The notes under the pieces: model-generated
What the model was told of the DNA's origin: nothing
The model's database searches: none
The model's input: the letters and a program-made list of their open reading frames with translations, nothing else
NCBI RefSeq assembly: GCF_036898095.1
Contig: NC_090731.1
Coordinates: 151,151,235-151,215,234 of the forward strand
Length of the DNA: 64,000 nucleotides
Direction: 5' to 3'
Origin: Palaemon carinicauda
Taxonomy: Eukaryota; Arthropoda; Malacostraca; Decapoda; Palaemonidae
Shown: piece after piece, positions 9,855-22,779 of the stretch
Position numbering within the stretch: the stretch's first letter is position 1
Layout: every line of letters begins with the position of its first letter
Made by a program: the position numbers and the translations under genes

Positions 9855-11913
9855 TTGCCCGCGACTTCAGACAGCAGTAGGTGCCAGACTCAAGAACTTC
9901 TGGCAAGCCTGGGAGAAGAGAGGCGCAGATCAACAGTCTGTGAGGTTGCTCAGAGAGGGGTACAAAATCCCATTTGTACGCAAACCTTCTCTAGCGACGT
10001 CCCCCATCGATCTCTCTCCCAGGTACCGAGAGGAAGCAAAGAGACAAGCCCTGAAACTAGAAGTGTCTCTTTTGCTAGAGAAGGGAGCGGTGGTCAAAGT
10101 CTCGGACCTTCAATCACCGGGGTTTTACAACCGTCTCTTCCTAGTACCGAAGAAGACAGGAGGTTGGAGACCGGTGCTAGACGTCAGTGCTCTGAATGTC
10201 TTTGTCACAAAGACAAAGTTCACCATGGAGACCACGAAGTCAGTCTTAGCAGCGGTCAGAAAGGGAGACTGGATGGTCTCTCTAGACCTAAGAGACGCTT
10301 ACTTCCACATCCCCATTCACTCAGATTCCCAACCTTTTCTGAGATTTGTGTTCGACAATGTGGTGTACCAGTTTCGGGCCCTGTGCTTTGGCCTAAGTCC
10401 TGCTCCTCTCGTGTTTACGAGGCTTATGAGGAATGTGGCAAAATTCCTCCATTTATCGGGTATCCGAGCCTCCCTTTATTTGGACGACTGGCTTCTCAGA
10501 GCCTCGTCCAGTCATCGCTGTCTGAAGGATCTCAATTGGACTTTAGATCTGACCAAGGAATTGGGACTTCTGGTCAACTTGGAAAAGTCCCAGCTGATCC
10601 CATCCCAAACTATTCTGTATTTAGGGATGGAGATTCGCAGTCCAGTTTTTCGGGCTTTTCCGTCGGCCCCCAGAATAGATCAAGCCCTGCTCGTTATCCA
10701 AAGGATGTTGAAGAGAGAACGTTGCTCAGTCAGGAATTGGATGAGTCTAGTAGGAACTCTATCATCCCTGGAGCAGTTTGTATCGCTAGGAAGGCTACAC
10801 CTCCGACCTCTACAATTCCATCTAGCTTTTCACTGGAAAAAGGACAAGACGCTAGAGGCGGTCTCGATCCCGATTTCCGAAACAGTAAAGACTTGCCTGA
10901 ATTGGTGGAAAGACAATATCAGTCTACGAGAGGGACTTCCCCTAGCAGTTCAGAAACCAAACCACGTTCTCTTCTCAGACGCATCGGATTTGGGTTGGGG
11001 TGCGACACTGGACGGTCGGGAATGTTCAGGTCTGTGGACCTCAAGTCAGAGGAGCATGCATATCAACGGCAAGGAGCTTTTGGCAGTTCACCTGGCCTTA
11101 ATAAGCTTCGAGAGTCTCCTTCGAGACAAAGTGGTGGAGGTCAACTCGGACAACACCACAGCCTTGGCGTACATTTCCAAACAAGGAGGTACCCACTCCC
11201 TGACACTGTACGAGATCGCAAGGGACCTGCTCATCTGGTCAAGAGATCGAGGCATCTCCCTGGTAACGAGGTTTATCCAGGGCGACTTGAACGTTCTAGC
11301 AGATTGTCTCAGTCGGAAAGGTCAGGTAATTCCAACCGAATGGACCCTCCACAAGGATGTGTGCAAGAGGCTTTGGGCGACTTGGGGTCAACCCACCATA
11401 GACCTCTTTGCAACCTCGATGACCAAGAGGCTTCCAATCTATTGCTCTCCAGTCCCAGACCCAGCAGCAATACATATAGATGCCTTTCTCTTAGACTGGT
11501 CTCACCTAGACCTATACGCATTCCCACCGTTCAAGATTGTCAACAAGGTACTGCAGAAATTCGCCTCTCACGAAGGGACAAGGTTGACGTTAGTTGCTCC
11601 CCTCTGGCCCGCGAGAGAATGGTTCACCGAGGTACTTCGATGGCTGGTAGACTTTCCAAGAAATCTTCCTCTAAGAGTAGACCTATTACGTCAGCCACAC
11701 GTAAAGAAGGTACACCAAAGCCTCCACGCTCTTCGTCTGACTGCCTCCAGACTATCGAAAGACTCTCGAGAGCTAGAGGCTTTTCGAAGGAGGCAGCCAG
11801 TGCGATTGCAAGAGCGAGGAGAGCTTCTACCATTAGAGTTTACCAATCGAAGTGGGAAATCTTCCGAGACTGGTGCAAGTCAGTATCTGTATCCTCGTCC
11901 AGTACCTCTGTAG
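9766..11913 (+). CDS. Reverse transcriptase-RNase H-methyltransferase-like polyprotein (element 2)
   Basis: An intact 715-aa frame. RT spans roughly residues 60-330: GGWRPVLDVSALN, SLDLRDAYFHIPI (catalytic Asp 174) and YLDDWLL (238-241). RNase H follows with Asp405 (FSDASDLGWGA), Glu437 (KELLAVHLAL), Asp462 (NSDNTTALAY) and Asp513 (NVLADCLSR), so all four acidic residues are present. Residues about 540-640 (IDLFAT, DAFLLDW, YAFPPF, PLWPAREWF) resemble the Dam-type methyltransferase-like domain of DIRS elements, with FPPF where methylases have N/D-PPY, so methylation activity is doubtful. The start overlaps the gag end, and the 3' half overlaps the YR frame. It copies the element RNA and removes the RNA strand. 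Confidence 0.93.
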   Translation: MAEPPAGEVLVPKGREERGKEPSPRVAESDCPRLQTAVGARLKNFWQAWEKRGADQQSVRLLREGYKIPFVRKPSLATSPIDLSPRYREEAKRQALKLEVSLLLEKGAVVKVSDLQSPGFYNRLFLVPKKTGGWRPVLDVSALNVFVTKTKFTMETTKSVLAAVRKGDWMVSLDLRDAYFHIPIHSDSQPFLRFVFDNVVYQFRALCFGLSPAPLVFTRLMRNVAKFLHLSGIRASLYLDDWLLRASSSHRCLKDLNWTLDLTKELGLLVNLEKSQLIPSQTILYLGMEIRSPVFRAFPSAPRIDQALLVIQRMLKRERCSVRNWMSLVGTLSSLEQFVSLGRLHLRPLQFHLAFHWKKDKTLEAVSIPISETVKTCLNWWKDNISLREGLPLAVQKPNHVLFSDASDLGWGATLDGRECSGLWTSSQRSMHINGKELLAVHLALISFESLLRDKVVEVNSDNTTALAYISKQGGTHSLTLYEIARDLLIWSRDRGISLVTRFIQGDLNVLADCLSRKGQVIPTEWTLHKDVCKRLWATWGQPTIDLFATSMTKRLPIYCSPVPDPAAIHIDAFLLDWSHLDLYAFPPFKIVNKVLQKFASHEGTRLTLVAPLWPAREWFTEVLRWLVDFPRNLPLRVDLLRQPHVKKVHQSLHALRLTASRLSKDSRELEAFRRRQPVRLQERGELLPLEFTNRSGKSSETGASQYLYPRPVPL

Positions 11914-12812
11914 CCCAAATCGCTGATTTTCTCTTATACCTGAGAAGAGTTCGCTCCCTTTCAGCTCCCACGATCAAGGGCTACAGGAGCATGTTGGCTT
12001 CGGTCTTCCGGCATAGAGGCTTAGATCTTTCCAACAATAAAGATCTACAAGATCTCCTTAAGTCTTTTGAGACCTCTAAGGAGCGTCGTTTGGCTACACC
12101 TGGATGGAATTTAGACGTGGTCCTAAGATTCCTCATGTCAGACAGGTTTGAGCCTTTACATTCAGCCTCCCTGAAGGATCTCACTCTTAAGACTCTTTTC
12201 CTGGTGTGCTTGGCCTCGGCTAAAAGAGTCAGTGAGCTTCATGCCTTCAGCAAGAACATCGGTTTTTCGACAGAAAAAGCCACTTGTTCTCTTCAGCTTG
12301 GTTTCCTAGCCAAGAATGAACTGCCTTCTCGTCCTTGGCCTAAATCTTTTGATATTCCTAGCTTATCAGAGATCGTAGGCAACAAATTAGAGAGAGTATT
12401 ATGCCCCGTTAGAGCTCTTAAGTTCTATTTAGCTCGTACTAAGCCTTTACGAGGTAAATCTGAAGCGTTATGGTGTTCGGTTAAGAAACCATCCTTACCT
12501 ATGTCAAAGAATGCTTTGTCATATTTTATCAGATTGTTAATACGAGAAGCTCATTCACACTTGAGTGAGGAAGACCGATCTTTGCTTAAGGTTAAGACGC
12601 ACGAGATTAGAGCTATAGCAACTTCCGTGGCCTTCAAGCAAAATAGATCTCTGCAAAGTATCATGGACGCGACCTTTTGGAAAAGCAAGTCAGTGTTCAC
12701 GTCATTTTACTTGAAAGATGTCCAGACTCTTTACGAGGACTGCTACACACTGGGTCCATTCGTAGCAGCGAGTGCAGTAGTGGGTGAGGGCTCAACCACT
12801 ACACTTCCCTAA
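11640..12812 (+). CDS. Tyrosine recombinase (element 2)
   Basis: From the ATG at 11640 this gives 390 aa, the usual size for a DIRS YR. An N-terminal SAM-like/core-binding region (IRVYQSKWEIFRDWC) precedes the catalytic domain. Numbered from 11640, Arg196 (AKRVSEL), His321 and Arg324 (HEIR), Trp347 and Tyr357 (SFYLKD) make a complete catalytic set. It would integrate the circular DNA copy by site-specific-type recombination. The frame is open without a stop back to an ATG at 9855 (985 codons), fully overlapping the RT frame up to 11913. I prefer 11640 because similarity to the family begins downstream of it. Confidence 0.9.
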   Translation: MAGRLSKKSSSKSRPITSATRKEGTPKPPRSSSDCLQTIERLSRARGFSKEAASAIARARRASTIRVYQSKWEIFRDWCKSVSVSSSSTSVAQIADFLLYLRRVRSLSAPTIKGYRSMLASVFRHRGLDLSNNKDLQDLLKSFETSKERRLATPGWNLDVVLRFLMSDRFEPLHSASLKDLTLKTLFLVCLASAKRVSELHAFSKNIGFSTEKATCSLQLGFLAKNELPSRPWPKSFDIPSLSEIVGNKLERVLCPVRALKFYLARTKPLRGKSEALWCSVKKPSLPMSKNALSYFIRLLIREAHSHLSEEDRSLLKVKTHEIRAIATSVAFKQNRSLQSIMDATFWKSKSVFTSFYLKDVQTLYEDCYTLGPFVAASAVVGEGSTTTLP

Positions 12813-13204
12813 TTCCATATCCTTTTAATCTGTCTCTTGAAATGTTTTTTAATATTGTTTTTATGGGTTGTTCGGAAGGCTAAGAAGCCTTTCGCATCCT
12901 GGTTGATTAGGCGGGTGGTCAAAGTCATTTCTTGAGAGCGCCCAGATTAGGGGTTTGATGAGGTCCTGTTGTATGGGTTGCAGCCCTTGTTACTTCAGCT
13001 CCTGGGAGTCTGTCAGCATCCTAAGAGGATCGCTGGGCTCCGTGAGGAAGACAGACTTACAAGGCAGAGTAATCGTCTAAGTCAACTTCCTTACCAGGTA
13101 CCTATTTATTTTGGTTTTGTTATATTGATAACTGTCAAAATGAAAAAACTCTTAGCTTATACGCTGTAAACATAATTAACTCTGGTCTCTACCCACCTCC
13201 TTGG
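12813..13204 (+). other. 3' untranslated region of element 2
   Basis: Between the YR stop and the internal complementary region. A short open stretch at 12969-13169 has no family similarity I recognise. It probably belongs to the transcript tail of the element. Confidence 0.5.
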
Positions 13205-13310
13205 GTGTGAATCAGCTATTATATATTCACCGGCTAAGTTAAATATTTAAAAATGATATTTTAATTATAAAATAAATTTTTGAATATACTTACCCGGTGA
13301 ATATATGAAT
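13205..13310. repeat. Internal complementary region of element 2
   Basis: 13205-13258 is the reverse complement of the left extremity of the element (7046-7093, from TATCATTTTTAAATATTTAA onward). 13253-13310 is the reverse complement of the right extremity (13497-13549). The two halves meet and overlap at ATGATA, 13253-13258, the complement of the TATCAT found at both outer ends. The known DIRS model uses this block to bring the two ends together when the circle is formed. Confidence 0.92.
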
Positions 13311-13352
13311 TAAATGACCCTCCCTTCCTCCCCAATAGAGACGCAGCGGGAC

Positions 13353-13549
13353 GAGAAGAATTGAAGGTTTTGTTTACATACAAGAGTGGTATCTGGCCGA
13401 CAGTTGGCGCTGGTGGGCACACCCGCAACCTGCATAGCGATCGCTCGCGAGTTTTTTGAGTATGTTGTCTGTCGAGCCGCAGAGTTGCAGCTATTATATA
13501 TTCACCAGGTAAGTATATTCAAAAATTTATTTTATAATTAAAATATCAT
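13353..13549. repeat. Right inverted terminal repeat and right terminus of element 2
   Basis: 13353-13512 is the reverse complement of the left repeat. 13513-13549 is the unique right extremity, copied in reverse in the internal complementary region, and it ends in TATCAT. The ICR reads ACCCGG where this terminus implies ACCTGG, a single-base difference. Confidence 0.9.
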
Positions 13550-14372
13550 ATTTCTTAAACATGTAGTATGATACTTGTCAAATAATTAATAATTGTAATA
13601 TTGCCTTGAAATTCATAACATTTTAGCAAAAATTAGTAATATAGATTATTTTTAAGCGTATTATTTCACTTCCCATATGACCAATAGTTATTCTTAAACT
13701 GATTTGACCTGGGACCCCTTGTTTAATGTTTGAGGCAAGTTCAGCTGCTTGATTACTATAAGAGGGTTTGTTTGATTTATATTGCAATTTTTAAATGGGA
13801 AGTTTTTATGTACAGTACACAAAGGTTATATAAACAAATCAATTCAATACTGAAATGTAACATTTGTAGGCTACCAATTAGATCTTTTGTAAATTGAAAA
13901 TTTTACTCATTTATGTTTGTCAATTTAAAAAAGAAGAATAATAGAAGATATGATAATTAACTAGTTTATATCTAATATTCTAAATGTTAACCATCCAGTT
14001 ACTTGGAACAATTATTATAATTTCTTGACAATTTTGTGCATGATGATTGATACCCTAATTTACATTTGTTAAAGTTAGTTTCCATCTAAGAATGCTATTT
14101 TTTTAGGAAACTTGGGAATAAAAAAAAAAATTATATAAAATATAAATTATTCGTTTAGGTCACCTGATACAGATTTTTATAAACTGAATCCAATGAATGT
14201 GCGTCCTTGTTTGCATTCATTTTCATGAAAGAATAGCTCTTAAAAAAATTACTTTTTGCTATATCATCCAGTAACAGTTTTTATATGGTCTTTTATTGTG
14301 TCAGTTTACCTATCAAAGCTTTATATTTGTACTAAATTGTAAGATGAGTAATTCATAAGATATTATTTTCAG

Positions 14373-14408
14373 GATACAGTTCGTCGCTTGCTTGAGAATA
14401 ACAAATGA
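14373..14408 (+). CDS. Possible terminal exon of a host gene
   Basis: The pyrimidine-rich tract and AG at 14362-14372 (ATTATTTTCAG) look like a 3' splice site. The following 36 bases read DTVRRLLENNK and then TGA. A charged, leucine-containing end of this kind is plausible for a final coding exon. There is no other exon in view to test it against, and upstream exons would lie beyond elements 1 and 2. I do not recognise the protein. Confidence 0.2.
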   Translation, partial: DTVRRLLENNK

Positions 14409-16899
14409 CTGAACGCAGGTGTAATGGTGATGTCCATTAATTACAAGAAAACTAATGTTCTATTGTGTAAGTGAAATATAGGATTCGGGATTTCTAGAAA
14501 AAAAAATACGTGCCATAGTTTTAGGTGTAGGGAGAATTAATAATTTTCAGAGTTCTTGTGTAGAACTATTTAAAGTGAGGTCTAAGTACCCTAATATTGC
14601 CTAATTAATCTGTTTAAAGTTAGCTTCTAGAGTCCAACTGCAAAAGTGATATTTTTTATAATTCCTAAAATCTGTTGTTGTATGTGCCGAATAGTTTTCA
14701 TTTTACATCATACTGATTAAGTCTTAACTATTGTAATCGCTACTCTCCAATTTTTTATTTGAAAATTTCAGCAAAGCGTAAAATTAAGTTATACAGTACT
14801 TTCTTTGCAACTTGAAATGTCACTGAAGCACCACTTCCACAACTTTGATCATCATGTCAGTCTTTTGCTATTTTGCGTCTTACTAAATTTACTAGATGCC
14901 TCAATATTAAATCTTACTCTTACTAATGTACTGTCATCAATTGAAAATTTTACTTATTTTACTTATGCAGTATTTCTTTTTATTTATATAAGAATGTTAT
15001 CAATATTTTTTCTTTATCAAGACTAGAAAAAGGTCATATAATTTTCAGTTGTGTACCACTTAATTCAAAATTGATTTGACCACAATGCTTGTACTGTATG
15101 TTTGTCATAATTTCCTTATAACATTTGAAGCGACACAATCTCTTGATCATAGTACTATTATAAATCAGAAAACCTGTTGGCTAAACCTTTAGGTAATAGT
15201 ATTAAATGACTAATTTTTGCAAACAAATATTATTGTATTGTATCTTTAGGTAAGTTTTTTCTTCTTTTTATGAATATTACATAGAAAATCTTCAATGCAA
15301 TTATGTGTAACAGTGTATGTTTTTAAAACTATATGTTTTCACGTCCGGATATTTGATCTTAACTTTATTTAATATATCAAATTTAACTTATGACAAGTTT
15401 CTCAATTAAGTAAGGTACTACTGGCTGAGGATATTTTCAATACAATGATATTTTCTTCATTGTGTTACTCTGATACTATGCTCTTGGTGGCACCTGTGGA
15501 TATTGGACTAAGGCTGATAGATTGGAAAGCTACTTAACAATTCCTGTTTTTTTACCATATGTTTAGTTTATGGTATTAGGTTTTTTTTCTAATCTTAGTT
15601 TCAAGTAGGCCTTCCTGTTCTGTAAATATTTGTTGGTCATTAAGGTTTGTTTTCAATCAGAACACATCTTATGTACCTTCATGCCATAAAACCTATTAGG
15701 ATTGTTTAGGGATTTTTGAGTTCTCTACTTAGATGTTGCTCTTTTTGTGAATAACCAAGATTCAGCAATAGTAATTTCATCCCACTTTCCTGCTCTGTTT
15801 CATGTGAAGTCTGCTAATGATGTTGAATAATCTAGAGAATTGCACATGATATACATTGTTTGGTTAGATCAAAATTCTTACCTTATGTTAATAGACTGGC
15901 TTGGCAGTACAGTGGTAAACTTCACTAAGCTATCAAGTTTATGTTGTTGTAACTGATCAGTATGAAGTTTCTCTCCAGAAAGCTATTCTCTTTGAGAATC
16001 TATAGTCTGATACTTCAACAAACATCTTCTGAAGTTGCTTTTCATGGATCTTGCTGAAGGCTGGTGTTTTATCATTGGCTAATTGTTGATGGTTTGATGT
16101 ATTGGAAATGCTTGTGTTTTTAAGTAATTAAGGCTTTCTACAAAATTTATTCCTAATCTGGTACTGAAATAGGATCATTTAGACACTTAAGATTTATATT
16201 TCTTTTCATAATAGGTTTATTGTGTTTTTATATGGAAAATATTGATATAATTGAGAGATATAAGGATGATTTCAAGGTTGATTTCACAGCTTAGTTTCCT
16301 TTAGATATTAGTTTTTCTGAAGGCTTCTGGCTAGTCCCCTCTTTAAGGAATACTTGTAGTTAAAAACAATTTTGCTCCAATGGTTACTGGAGGAAATTGA
16401 ATTTTAATTTAGATTACCGGTATTTATAGATATCTGGAGAATTAAATGGTTTGATAAAATCAATAGGAACCGATAACTACCGGTAGTTTTTATTAATGGT
16501 AATAATTTCTCATGTGGGTTTACATGGACATTCACCCTAAGGACATTAGTATGTCTATGCTTTTCTTGTTTGGGACTCTTATTATCAGTTGTAAACATAT
16601 TTAAGAAAATTATGTAAAGTGTTATGATCTCCCCACCTCAGTTCAAAATGTTTTCCTTCATACAGTACTTAGGTTTCCAAAGTTTTGCTATTTTTTTTTC
16701 CCCAACTTTAAGGATTATACGTAACTTAAGGAAATTTTTAGGCCACTCTAGCTGAGTTTTGAAAGAGCCATTTTGGTTTTAAAAGATTTTGGATTTTTCC
16801 TTAACTTGTTTTTTGTGAGGGGGTGATCCGGCCTGGTTTAAAGTATATCTCCTGAAAATAATATCTGATATCCTGTGTGTTTGTTCTTTAGTCTGTTGA

Positions 16900-17830
16900 G
16901 TTACTTTGGGCATTCCTTGCTCCATAGAGTTGTTTACAGATTTTTTCAGATAATTCTGTTTTAAAGATATGTTTTTCGGTCACTCTATGGTATAAAGGGC
17001 TTTCTTTAGTGTTACGGTTTTTTGTACAATTTCTGTTTAGAAATGTCTTGCAGAGTTCCCTTTGTTTTATGATTTTTCTCTGAGCAATGATTGGATATTG
17101 GGTAATGCCTTGATTTTCCTAGCTTAGGTGGTTATATTCCTTAGTTTTTATTTGCTTAAAACATCTTTTGTAAAACTCCTTTTGTCTATGGATTTATTTG
17201 AGGAACTCCCTAGCCATGGATTGGGGAGGAATTCAGGCTTTACATGTTTTTTATTTAGATTATTTGGCATATTAAGTAGTCTATGCAGTTATGTTGAAAT
17301 TCTTTATCTAGGGAGTTATTTGAGGGGTTTCCTGATTCTATGAGCTATCCAGGGCTCTTAGATGATTTGCCAGTTTTGAGTATTTCCTCATTTGTAATTT
17401 ATTTTTTATTTTTTGTAGAACTGACTGGTTTATTCAGGGCACCACCTTGTCTATGGAGCTATTTGGGCCCTATTCCTTTGACAATTTAGTTATTCATGAC
17501 CATTTTTGGTCTTGGAAGTAATTCTGGACAATCGCCTTTACTGTCATTTAGAGCAATTTTATGGGATGTCTTAGTCACTCATTGGATAATGAAGTTATCT
17601 GTAAGTTATTTGGAGCCTGTATTGCCTATGAAATTATTGAGAGCAATCTTTTGTATATGGAGTTATCTGCACACACCTTGGCCTAAGGAGCTATTTTGTG
17701 TACTCATTGGATTATTTTATGTCTCATTGTTTCCTTGTTTCTGTTTCAAGTAATTCCTTGTGTCATTTTTTTCTATCTTGTTTTCAAGAGTTCCAGTGTT
17801 CTTGCTAATCTTTAGGCTCCAGAGTTATGT
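16900..17830. repeat. Degenerate repeated motif (CTATGGAGYTATTTG-like)
   Basis: Variants of a motif like TCTATGGAGCTATTTGGGC recur (for example near 16920, 17190, 17450, 17655 and 17690) with irregular spacing. It may be the remains of a tandem array. No coding potential is seen. Confidence 0.3.
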
Positions 17831-18419
17831 GGTATTGCTCTGTGAATTAAGATCAAATTGACAAAATCTTTGTAATTGGTGGATTCAAGATTTATACATA
17901 TTTCTAATGATTTTGCTTTTATATTTTGGGGGATATTTAAAAGAGAACTTCTGTATCAATTTATTTCAAGGTATGTTGCCCACATGTAGCACCTTAAGTT
18001 TTTCTTCCTATGCTATCTGCCAAACAATCATAAAACTGGTGAGAAATTTGCTTTATCCTCTTTCGTTTCTTAAAATATTTTGAATATTAAAACATTGTAT
18101 TGTACAATTTCTTGTACATTGCTAAGGAAAAATTATGTACAATAATTAACCTTTGCTTTCCTTTTATTAAAAGTAACGTATCCCCCTTTTACAATTCTGT
18201 TTTATAAGGATGAAAACAAACTACAATCCTCCTTTTGATTTGTATGATAAGATAAAGAATAGTATGGTATCTTGTACATCTTGTTCTTTAAGACATGAAT
18301 AATTCTTGATTATTAATCAAATTTTGTCCCAATATCACGTGTGAATAATTTTCAGATATTATGCAAATTTTGTCTTAATACCCATCCTCGCTTTGGCTTC
18401 TTGTATTACTTTGCAACAG

Positions 18420-18523
<104 letters not shown>

Positions 18524-18809
18524 CTTTTATGAGGAATTGAGGAACTTAAAGTGAGGGAAATAATGGAGAGGCTAGCTAATAAAACTAGATCAAATGGTAA
18601 AGAAAGTAATGAAACTTAGGTCAATGAACGTCCATCGAACAAGATTATGAACTATTAATTGTGAAGACTAAAGATCATAGGATTAAAGTTATTGAAAGGC
18701 TAGATATGAAATTAAGTATATTATCTCTGTATGGGCTTAGTGCCATCATTGTACCTCTGGCAGTCCATTGGAGGTATTGCTTAAAGGCCATCTTAACATT
18801 CCATCTGAC

Positions 18810-19350
18810 ACTACATGTACTTCCAGGTTCCTGCTGACCCTACCTGTACTTTTAAGTTCCTGCTGACCCTACCTGTACTTTTAAGTTCCTTCTGACCCTA
18901 CCTGTACTTGCAGGTTCCTTCTGACCTTACCTCCGCTTGCATGTTCCTTCTGACCATAGCTGTACTTGTATGTTACTCTGACCCTACTTAAGACTTGCAA
19001 GTTCCTTCTCATCCTACCTGCACTTGCAGGCTCCTTTTGACCCTATCTGCACTTGCAGTTTCCCTCTGACCCTATCTGCACTTGCAGTTTCCCTCTGACC
19101 CTATCTTCACTTGCAGGTTCCTTCTGGTTCTACCTGTACTTGCACATTCCTTCTGTCCCTACCTATACTTGCAGATTCCTTCTGTCCCTACCTATACTTG
19201 CAGATTCCTTCTGACAGTATCTGCAATTACAATTACACATTCTTTCTGACCCTGTCTGCGATTACACATTCTTTCTGACCTTGTCTGCAATTACACAGTC
19301 ATTATGACTCTACCTGCACTTGCATGTTCCTTCTAACCGTAGGTGTACTT
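18810..19350. repeat. ~29-bp minisatellite, diverged
   Basis: Roughly 18 diverged units of the form GTTCCTTCTGACCCTACCTG followed by TACTTGCAG. The first units are 29 bp. Later ones vary through small indels, with a sub-block using ATTACACATTCTTTCTGACC. No open frame runs through it. Confidence 0.85.
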
Positions 19351-19359
19351 AGACATTAC

Positions 19360-22771
<3,412 letters not shown>

Positions 22772-22779
22772 ATGGTCTT

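Larger units (their letters stand above)
7046..13549 (+). mobile_element. Nearly complete DIRS-like retrotransposon (element 2)
   Basis: About 6.5 kb bounded by TATCAT at 7046-7051 and 13544-13549. It has ~160-bp near-identical inverted terminal repeats, an internal complementary region at 13205-13310, and gag-like, RT-RNase H-methyltransferase-like and YR frames in that order. The arrangement matches known DIRS-1-type elements, which integrate by tyrosine recombinase and leave no target duplication. The repeats differ by very few bases, so the insertion looks young. Gag is frameshifted, so this copy is not fully autonomous. Its proteins differ clearly from those of elements 1, 4 and 5, and of element 3. 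Confidence 0.9.
13550..18410. other. AT-rich spacer, no clear gene
   Basis: T-rich, low-complexity sequence with many short homopolymers and no open frame with recognisable similarity. Part of it may be intron or 3' UTR of a host gene (see the possible exon at 14373). Weakly repeated motifs occur at 16.9-17.8 kb. Confidence 0.5.

Noticed and set aside
9855..11639. Annotating the first 595 codons of the long YR frame as a confirmed protein domain
   Set aside because: It lies fully within the RT frame and matches no domain I know. It is reported as a finding, not as established coding sequence.
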